Shown here piece after piece: positions 25,122-30,729 of a DNA stretch of 30,729 bases; position 1 is the first letter of the stretch; every line of letters starts with the position of its first letter. The notes under the pieces are model-generated. The model had not been told where the DNA came from and did not search any database. It saw only the letters and a program-made list of their open reading frames with translations. The translations under genes and the position numbers were made by a program. Source of the stretch: Thermoplasmata archaeon (lineage in GTDB: Archaea; Thermoplasmatota; Thermoplasmata; Lutacidiplasmatales; UBA184). Location of the stretch: contig JAKATE010000004.1 of assembly GCA_021828085.1 (NCBI GenBank), positions 1-30,729 on the forward strand, in the 5' to 3' direction.

Positions 25122-26581
25122 GAGAGCGGGTCCGACTCGGGAGCTCCCGAGCCCCCTTCGACCTTCCCGGAAGGGCGGTCCGCGCGACCCGTCGCGGAGG
25201 GGTCCGGGGGGAGCTGGCGGAAGGCCTCGTACCCCTCACGCGCCTCCGGCACTCTCGGCGGAAGCCCCCAGCGGGGGGCGGCGAGGAGGAGCCCGACGGC
25301 GATCACCCCTCCCGCCACGGCCACACCTGCGAGGGGAAGGGCCGGATGCGGATACGCCGGTGCGTTCAGGGCCGGAGGAGTGAGGAGCGAGGCCATCAGG
25401 CCGAAGGCCCCCGCGACCCCGGCGGGGGCGGAGTCCACGCTCGTCGGTCCCACGGACGGACCGGTGGGGTTCGATGGAGCGGGGCGCCCCGAGAGGGAGG
25501 GGGCGCTCAGGTTGGTGGCCGTATAGTCCGTCTCCGCGCCGACGGCGCCCAGGTGCGGGGAGTTGAGCGACCAGTCCAGCCGGGCGGGCCCGGTGAGCGC
25601 GGGGGTGGTGGCGTTGTCCCCCCACGGGGTGCCAGGGCCGAGGAAGAGGGACGTGGAGGGGAAGAGGAAGCACGGCCCGGCCCCGAGTCCGAGGGCCCCG
25701 CTGAACTCCAGCGAGAGCATGGGGCCACGCCCCTTGGTCCCGAGGGAGTAGTTCCCCGGGCTGCTCCCCGCCAGGCTGACGTTGCCCTGATGGTCGAGCG
25801 CTCCGGACCGCCGGAAGATGCGGGAACCCCCGTTGGTGGAGTACTCGTGCCCGGCGCTCACGAACTGGCCGGTGGAGACGAACCCGGCCGTCGCGGACCA
25901 GCTCTCGCCGGCGGCCGGTGCCGAGGGGACCAATCCGAGCGAGGGGGAGAAGCTGATCGCTTCCGAGCTCGAGACTGCGTCGGAGTAATACTGGAAGCCC
26001 GAGCGGCCGTAGTAGGGCCCGCTTCCCCTCCACTGGTAGAGGCGGGTGACGTTCCCTCGCATGGAGGCCCCGGAGCCGAGGAGCGCGAGGGCAGGGACGG
26101 AACCCCCCGATCTCTTGACGGTCCCTCCGCTGGTGAGGTTGGCCGTTCCCTGCTGGCGGAGGTAGCCGAACGCGCTGATGTTGGCGGTGAGGAAGGGATC
26201 GCGGCAGCTCGGGGCGCAGAGCGTCACGGTGTAGAAGGCTCCCTGGACCCCGGTTCCGGTCACCTGCAGCGAGCCGTTAGGGCCGCTCGACTGGTTGAGC
26301 ACTTCCGCAGAACCGAACAGGCCATGGAAGAGATAGGTGTACGGGCTCAGCACCGGGGAGGTCGCACTCCCGTTCCCGCTGACGCTCCTCTCGCCGGACC
26401 AGGCCCAGCTTACCCCGACGGCGGGGCGAAGGAGGACGGTCGGGGCCGAGGAGGGCGATCGCGCCGTCCCTCCGGCCGGGAGGAACGCCAGCAGGAGGGC
26501 GCAGAGGACCAGGGTGGCCCCCAGAACCGGTCCGATGCGGGGTTTCCGGGCGGAAAGGGGCACACCACTCGGCGAGCGCAT
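25109..26581 (-). CDS. Sequon-rich surface protein with N- and C-terminal membrane helices
   Basis: The 490-residue product has an N-terminal hydrophobic segment (about residues 17-37, GPVLGATLVLCALLLAFL) acting as signal or anchor, an outer domain of about 380 residues rich in Ser, Gly, Thr, Tyr and Asn, a C-terminal helix (about 421-442, LAGVAVAGGVIAVGLLLA) and a charged cytoplasmic tail. About ten N-x-S/T sequons (NGS, NQS, NIS, NLT, NVT, NVS, NYS, NAT, NLS) fit archaeal N-glycosylation. A Cys pair (CAPSC) may form a disulfide. No domain is recognised; it is probably an archaeal envelope protein. It ends 13 bases inside the convergent HAD gene. ATG 26581 is assumed; no TATA box stands out. 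Confidence 0.82.
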   Translation of the reverse strand: MRSPSGVPLSARKPRIGPVLGATLVLCALLLAFLPAGGTARSPSSAPTVLLRPAVGVSWAWSGERSVSGNGSATSPVLSPYTYLFHGLFGSAEVLNQSSGPNGSLQVTGTGVQGAFYTVTLCAPSCRDPFLTANISAFGYLRQQGTANLTSGGTVKRSGGSVPALALLGSGASMRGNVTRLYQWRGSGPYYGRSGFQYYSDAVSSSEAISFSPSLGLVPSAPAAGESWSATAGFVSTGQFVSAGHEYSTNGGSRIFRRSGALDHQGNVSLAGSSPGNYSLGTKGRGPMLSLEFSGALGLGAGPCFLFPSTSLFLGPGTPWGDNATTPALTGPARLDWSLNSPHLGAVGAETDYTATNLSAPSLSGRPAPSNPTGPSVGPTSVDSAPAGVAGAFGLMASLLTPPALNAPAYPHPALPLAGVAVAGGVIAVGLLLAAPRWGLPPRVPEAREGYEAFRQLPPDPSATGRADRPSGKVEGGSGAPESDPLSYLL

Positions 26582-26760
26582 GGGATTCCCCGTGACCCCG
26601 CCGGAGCACTTCAGCCCGCGCCACTACGGCATGGGGCGGTCCTGTACTCCGTGCGAGGGAGCGACGATGCCGTCGGGGGGGCAGCGCACCGACACCGGCC
26701 CCGGGCCCGCCAGGCTCTTGAACCGGGCCGAGTTCCCGTCGGGCAGCAGAGAATGCCATC

Positions 26761-27888
26761 ATGGACGCAGGCCGGATGAAAGATCCGGCCCCTCGGGGAT
26801 TGACGAGCGCCGAGGCGAAGGTCCTCGCCGTCCTCCTCGGGGCCGGCGGCGAGCCGGAGTCCCAGCGCGAAGAGGGCAGCGGGCTACCACGCTCGACGTA
26901 CGTGGTGGTCCGGCGCCGGGCCTACCAGGAAGGATGGGTCTACGACCGCTTCCTCCCCCACCCAGCGCTCGGCTTCTCCGCGGTCCGCTTCCTGGTCGCC
27001 CAGCCCTTCCTGGAGAGCCGGGCGGAGCTCGCAGCCCGCTGGAGGGCCCTCCCCGGCAGCGTGGTGGTCTGGTCCGTGGGGGACACGGCCCTCGGGGTGG
27101 TGTTCGAGGGCCCGAACGGGAGGCGCCCCGAGGTCCCCCCCGAGATCGATCCGGCGCTCTGCCGCAACGGCCTCTCCCTGCGCTGCGACCTCACGGAGGC
27201 CTCCGTCCCGGTCTTCTTCGATTTCGAGGGGGTCTGGGCCCACTTCGCCGAGCTCGGCCCTCCCCGCAGCTATCCCCGCCCGCTCGGCCGTCTGGAGGGC
27301 GAGGACGGGCGGGCGGAGCTCCCTGCGCTCTCCCCGGGATTCTTGCGCTCGGCGACCCAGCTGCTGGCCCGCCCTTTCCTGCCAGAGGAGTCCGAACGGC
27401 GCTACCGATTCGGCCTCTCGGGCCTCCCGCGCTCCCAGCAGTCGCTCTGCCGGCAGGGATGGGTCGAGTGGAGGGTCTTCCCCAACCTGGACCGGATCCC
27501 GAGCTACCGAGGGCTCCTGCTGCGGCGCCTCGTCCTGCTCCACGGAGAGCTCGTCCCGGGGGCTTCGCTCGAGGGGCTCTACTGGTCGCTACGCCGGGAG
27601 GCGGGGATCTGGCCCTTCCTGCTCGCCGCCGAGGGGAACCGCGTCCTCCTCGGGGCCCTCGGGGTCCGGCCGGGGGGGGCCGGGGAACTGCCCCCGCGGC
27701 TCGCTTCCCGGGGGGCGCCGGTCCTGCCCACGCTCCTCCGGTCCCTGCGCAACGTGGTGAGCTTCCACGAGGAACTCGGGCGTTCGTCGCTCGACCCGGA
27801 CCACCGGTACGACCGGGTGGGGCCGGTCCTGGCCCGCTCGCCGGTGGGCCCGCTCAGTCCTGCCAGTCGTAGCGCGTCTTCTGCGTGA
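26761..27888 (+). CDS. Putative winged-helix protein, unknown family
   Basis: The 375-residue product starts with a probable winged helix (LTSAEAKVLAVLLGAGGEPESQREEGSGLPRSTYVVVRRRAYQEGWVYDRFLPH, about residues 14-67), followed by an alpha/beta region (ALGFSAVRFLVAQPFLESRAELAARWRALPGSVVVWSVGDTALGVVFEG) that resembles the effector part of Lrp- or MarR-like regulators. A second segment with similar character (residues about 215-300, ESERRYRFGLSGLPRSQQSLCRQGWVEWRVFPNLDRIPSYRGLLLRRLVLLHGELV) could be a repeat of the same module. No precise family is recognised. ATG 26761 or ATG 26776 may be the start. Its stop overlaps the convergent 52-residue gene by 35 bases. Confidence 0.7.
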   Translation: MDAGRMKDPAPRGLTSAEAKVLAVLLGAGGEPESQREEGSGLPRSTYVVVRRRAYQEGWVYDRFLPHPALGFSAVRFLVAQPFLESRAELAARWRALPGSVVVWSVGDTALGVVFEGPNGRRPEVPPEIDPALCRNGLSLRCDLTEASVPVFFDFEGVWAHFAELGPPRSYPRPLGRLEGEDGRAELPALSPGFLRSATQLLARPFLPEESERRYRFGLSGLPRSQQSLCRQGWVEWRVFPNLDRIPSYRGLLLRRLVLLHGELVPGASLEGLYWSLRREAGIWPFLLAAEGNRVLLGALGVRPGGAGELPPRLASRGAPVLPTLLRSLRNVVSFHEELGRSSLDPDHRYDRVGPVLARSPVGPLSPASRSASSA

Positions 27889-28012
27889 CCGTGGACCGGT
27901 CCACGGGATGTTCCGAGCGGATGTTCAGTTCCTCGGCGATGCGCGCCACGAGGGCCTCCAGCCGCGCGAGCCGTCGTTCGAGCTCCTGCAGGGTCGGCTC
28001 GGGAGTTGCCAT
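27854..28012 (-). CDS. Small coiled-coil protein (52 residues)
   Basis: The frame from ATG 28012 to TGA 27854 encodes MATPEPTLQELERRLARLEA, then LVARIAEELNIRSEHPVDRS and a short end RYDWQD. Leu/Ile at heptad spacing (LQELERRLARLEALVARIAEEL) predicts a single amphipathic helix or coiled coil. Amino-acid composition is normal, unlike chance frames here. A run of A's at 28041-28045 gives a TATA-like CCTTTTTCT on the minus strand about 30 bases before the start. It lies between a winged-helix gene (convergent, 35-base overlap) and the aminopeptidase (divergent). Function unknown; a small oligomerising or adaptor protein is possible. Confidence 0.6.
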   Translation of the reverse strand: MATPEPTLQELERRLARLEALVARIAEELNIRSEHPVDRSTVTQKTRYDWQD

Positions 28013-28077
28013 GGAGGTCCGGAGAAGGTCCCGGAGGGAGAAAAAGGCCCCGCTCCCCGGAGCGTTCGGGCGCGCCG

Positions 28078-28083
28078 TTAATA
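28078..28083 (+). promoter_or_regulatory. TATA box for the M1 aminopeptidase
   Basis: TTAATA, centred about 25 bases before ATG 28105, predicting a leaderless transcript. Confidence 0.6.
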
Positions 28084-28104
28084 CCCCCCGGGCGTAGGCT
28101 CCCC

Positions 28105-30510
28105 ATGCGAGTGGAAACCTACCGGTTGAGCCTCTCCTTCGACTACCCGGCGCCCTCGTTCCAGGGGGTCCTCGAGATCGAGGCCCGGGAGATCCCGGCC
28201 GACGTGGCGATCGACGCTGTCGGGCTGACCCCGGGGGAGGTCGAGGTGAACGGGCGGGCCGTCTCCGTGGAGGTCCATCCCGAGAGCGAGTCCTGGGTCC
28301 TTCGGGGCTGCCCGTCCCTCCCCGAGGGACGGATCCGGATCTCCTACCAGGGGGCCGCCGCGTCGAAGGCGCTCGAGGGGTTCTACCGCTCCCGCTACGG
28401 TGACTCCCACATCTTCACCACCGACTTCGAGCCCACGGCCGCTCGGCGGTTCTTCCCCTGCTTCGACCGGCCGGACCTCAAGGCGGTCTTCGTGCTCGAG
28501 GTCGAGCTCCCCCGGGGGCCCTCGGTCATCTTCAACACCCCCGTGGCGGAGGAGAAGGTGCGGGGGGAGCGCCGGAGGCTCACTTTCGCACCCACCCCCC
28601 GGATGTCCACCTACCTGTTCTACCTGGGGGTCGGCCCGTTCGAGGAGACCGTCAGCCACGCCTTCCGCGTCCCGGTGATCGTGGCGGCCCCTGCGGGCCG
28701 GGGGGCCTCCGCTGCGTTCGCCCTGGAGGCGGGGACGAAGTTCCTCGCCGAGTACGAGCGCTACTACGGGATCCCCTTTCCGCTGCCGAAGATGCACTTC
28801 ATCGCCGTCCCCGAGTTCGGCGCGGGGGCGATGGAGAACTGGGGGGCCATCACCTACGTGGAGCGCGCCCTCCTCGTCAGCCCCTCGAGCTCGGTGAACA
28901 CCCGTCGCCGGGTGGCCGAGGTCATCGCCCACGAGCTCGCCCACCAGTGGTTCGGGAACCTGGTCACCATGGCCTGGTGGAACGACCTCTGGCTCAACGA
29001 GAGCTTCGCCACCTTCGTTCAGGTGAAGATGGTCGACCGGGTCTATCCCGACTACGAGTCGCTCAACGACCTCCTGCTCAACCGGACCTCCCTGGCCCTT
29101 GCCCTGGACGGCCTCACCACCTCCCATCCCATCCAGGTCGAGGTCCACCATCCCGACGAGATCCGCCAGGTCTTCGACCAGATCTCCTACGGCAAGGGGG
29201 CGAGCGTGCTCCGGATGACCGAGGCCTTCCTGGGGGAGGAGGCGTTCCGCCGGGGGGTCATCGAGTACCTCCAGGCCCATGCCTACGGCAACGCCCGGGG
29301 GGCCGACCTCTGGAAGCACCTCAAGGAAGCCTCGGGCCAGCCCGTGGACCGGATCTTGGGGGCCTGGACGGGCCAGGCCGGCCACCCGGTCGTCTCCGTG
29401 GAGCGGAAGGGGGGTGGCGTCCGCGTCCGCCAGAGGCACTTCCTCTACCAGGGAACCCCCTCGGACCGCCTCTGGCCGGTCCCGATCAACTACCGGGCGG
29501 ACGGGACCCCCGGTCGCTTCCTGCTCGAGGGGGAGAGCGCGGAGCTCCCGGTCCAGGATCCGAAGCTCCTTCTGCTCAACGAGGGGCGCGCCGGCTTCTA
29601 CCGGGTGCGCTACGACGAGGCCGGCTACGCCGCGCTCCGCGCGCACCTGGAGGAGCTCTCCCCCATCGACCGCTGGGGGCTCCTCGACGACCTGTACGCC
29701 TTCCTCCAGGAGGGGAGCGCGGAGTTCGAGCGCTACCGCACCTTCGTCCGGGCCCTGGAGGGGACCGACGAGTTCCTGCTCGTCTCGCAGCTCGCGACCC
29801 AGCTCGCCTCGCTGGCCCGGCTCGTGGGCTACCGGGGCCCGGTGGCGGAGCTCCAGAGATCGTTCCTCCGCGTCCAGCGCCAACGGCTCGGCGTGGACCC
29901 GGTCCCGGGGGAGGCCGAGAACTCCACCGCGCTGAGGGAAGGGATCCTGCTCGAGAGCGTGCTCGCGGACCCCGAGTTCGCTCGCACCCTGGCCGGGCGT
30001 TACCCCGGGTACGACCGCCTCGACCCCTCGCTCCGCGCAGGGGTCCTCACCGCGTACGCCCGGCACGGAGGGGGAGGGGCCCTGGACGAGCTCGAGGCCC
30101 GTCTCCTCCGGGAGAGGAGCGACGAGGAGGCGCTGCGCTTCTACGGCGCGCTGGCCCGCTCCTCGGACCCGACACGCCTGGAGCGGACGCTCCGGCTCGC
30201 CCTCGAGGGGAAGGTGAACCGGATCCACAGCGTCTTCGCCCTCACCCTCTCCGCCTGGCTCCCGGAGGGAGCGACCGCCTCGTGGGAGGCGTTCCAGCGC
30301 CACCGGGAGGAGCTCCGGGAGGTCCTGCACGGGACCACCTACGTCGCGCAGCTCCCCGTGCTGGGGATCCCGGCCTGGGGGCTCCGCCGGCCCGAGGTGC
30401 GCGAGTACTTCCGGCGCGAGCCGATCCCCGAGATGGACCGGGGGACGCGCGTGGGGTTCGAGCGGCTCTCCCTGGAGGAGGCGCTGCTCCCGCGCCTCCC
30501 CACCGGCTGA
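28105..30510 (+). CDS. M1 zinc aminopeptidase, tricorn-interacting-factor F2/F3 type
   Basis: These enzymes trim peptides released by the proteasome and tricorn protease to free amino acids in the cytoplasm. The 801-residue product has an N-terminal beta domain (YRLSLSFDYPAPSFQGVLEIEA), substrate-binding GAMEN (about residues 241-245), zinc site HELAHQWFGNLVTMAWWNDLWLNESFATF with His276, Glu277, His280 and Glu299 (HExxH-18x-E), the catalytic Tyr region QISYGKGASVLRM, a beta-sandwich domain and a long helical C-terminal domain (ERK1-like). No signal peptide is present. The length is close to Thermoplasma factors F2 and F3 (about 780 residues). ATG 28105 starts immediately before the first strand and has a TATA box; an in-frame upstream ATG at 28006 would add a poor tail. 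It converges on the 23S rRNA gene. Confidence 0.97.
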   Translation: MRVETYRLSLSFDYPAPSFQGVLEIEAREIPADVAIDAVGLTPGEVEVNGRAVSVEVHPESESWVLRGCPSLPEGRIRISYQGAAASKALEGFYRSRYGDSHIFTTDFEPTAARRFFPCFDRPDLKAVFVLEVELPRGPSVIFNTPVAEEKVRGERRRLTFAPTPRMSTYLFYLGVGPFEETVSHAFRVPVIVAAPAGRGASAAFALEAGTKFLAEYERYYGIPFPLPKMHFIAVPEFGAGAMENWGAITYVERALLVSPSSSVNTRRRVAEVIAHELAHQWFGNLVTMAWWNDLWLNESFATFVQVKMVDRVYPDYESLNDLLLNRTSLALALDGLTTSHPIQVEVHHPDEIRQVFDQISYGKGASVLRMTEAFLGEEAFRRGVIEYLQAHAYGNARGADLWKHLKEASGQPVDRILGAWTGQAGHPVVSVERKGGGVRVRQRHFLYQGTPSDRLWPVPINYRADGTPGRFLLEGESAELPVQDPKLLLLNEGRAGFYRVRYDEAGYAALRAHLEELSPIDRWGLLDDLYAFLQEGSAEFERYRTFVRALEGTDEFLLVSQLATQLASLARLVGYRGPVAELQRSFLRVQRQRLGVDPVPGEAENSTALREGILLESVLADPEFARTLAGRYPGYDRLDPSLRAGVLTAYARHGGGGALDELEARLLRERSDEEALRFYGALARSSDPTRLERTLRLALEGKVNRIHSVFALTLSAWLPEGATASWEAFQRHREELREVLHGTTYVAQLPVLGIPAWGLRRPEVREYFRREPIPEMDRGTRVGFERLSLEEALLPRLPTG

Positions 30511-30518
30511 GGGCCCGG

Positions 30519-30564
30519 CGGGGAAAAGAGGAGGCACCGGCCCCGGGGACAGGCCCGGGGCCGG
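30519..30564 (-). terminator. Hairpin terminator between the 23S rRNA and aminopeptidase genes
   Basis: CCGGCCCCGGG (30537-30547) pairs perfectly with CCCGGGGCCGG (30554-30564) around a six-base loop. On the minus strand the hairpin is followed by CTCCTCTTTTCCCC, so it fits an intrinsic-type stop for the rRNA transcript. On the plus strand there is no T run after the hairpin, so it is less suited to ending the aminopeptidase mRNA. Confidence 0.55.
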
Positions 30565-30609
30565 GGGGCTAGGCGCATACGCAGATTCTGTTTGACGGAG
30601 AGTGCGACG

Positions 30610-30729
30610 AAGAGGTAGCTAGTCGATCGTTAGTGGCCGCGGGCTGAGGTGGTCGCCGAAGCTTCCACCGTACACCCCGGCTCTATCGAGCCCGTCGTCT
30701 ACGGATGATCTCAAAGGTGTCTCTTTTCA
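30610..30729 (-). rRNA. 23S ribosomal RNA, 3' end (rest lies beyond the window)
   Basis: On the minus strand the last part of 23S domain VI is recognisable: TTTGAGATCATCCGTAGACG, then the block around CGATAGAGCCGGGGTGTACG, a variable stem capped by CTTCGG, then CAGCCCGCGGCCACTAACGA, which corresponds to the universally conserved 3' segment ending in the ACUAA stretch. The mature 3' end is estimated near 30610. About 120 bases are present. No 5S rRNA or tRNA lies between it and the aminopeptidase gene, so the gene is not followed by 5S as in most operons; Thermoplasma has likewise unlinked rRNA genes. Confidence 0.88.

Noticed and set aside
28078..30537. A minus-strand open frame of 819 codons opposite the aminopeptidase
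   Set aside because: Antisense shadow of a gene with intact zinc-peptidase motifs; composition and lack of motifs argue against it.

Overview
The window reads as the chromosome of a high-GC euryarchaeon, most likely from the Thermoplasmatota. The evidence is an archaeal PolD small subunit (DP1), an archaeal DnaG primase, an M1 aminopeptidase of the tricorn-interacting-factor type, TATA boxes about 25-30 bases ahead of many start codons (leaderless transcripts), and a 23S rRNA 3' end with no 5S gene behind it, as in Thermoplasma where rRNA genes are unlinked. The lineage call is inference; the gene calls rest on motifs read in the sequence. Very high GC opens long spurious frames on both strands, so several large overlapping frames were discarded.

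Layout. 1-5005: DNA replication and AAA+ block: DP1 (cut by the window start) and an unknown 229-residue protein on the minus strand, then dnaG and a LonB-like AAA+ ATPase that has a zinc ribbon and no protease domain on the plus strand. 5064-5136: tRNA-Val(GAC). 5137-8390: an accessory patch of visibly lower GC with a decayed IS66-type transposase, a SAM methyltransferase and gene-poor DNA. 8415-13672: membrane and transport genes: a small two-anchor membrane protein, a DUF3311 protein overlapping a sodium:solute symporter, a DMT-family exporter and an MFS transporter.

13756-19426: signalling block: a degenerate receiver protein divergent from a receiver-DUF835-winged-helix response regulator, a DUF169 protein, a methyltransferase, a GC-rich 645-base gap with strong hairpins, a cytoplasmic PAS-PAS histidine kinase and a UspA protein. 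The kinase and regulator are 2.1 kb apart and may form one pathway. 19551-28012: a membrane protein, a DCC-family protein, a YprB-like nuclease and aconitase transcribed divergently from what looks like one shared TATA element, a HAD hydrolase overlapping aconitase by 4 bases, a sequon-rich surface protein, a putative winged-helix protein and a 52-residue coiled-coil protein. 28105-30729: the M1 aminopeptidase converges on the 3' end of a 23S rRNA gene, with a GC-rich hairpin between them.

No CRISPR array, integrase or classical defence cassette was seen. The least ordinary items are the protease-less zinc-ribbon LonB-like ATPase beside dnaG, the pseudo-receiver/DUF835 regulator pair, the structured gap upstream of the kinase, the shared divergent promoter at 21562-21569 and the perfect palindrome at the predicted transcription start of the DMT exporter.
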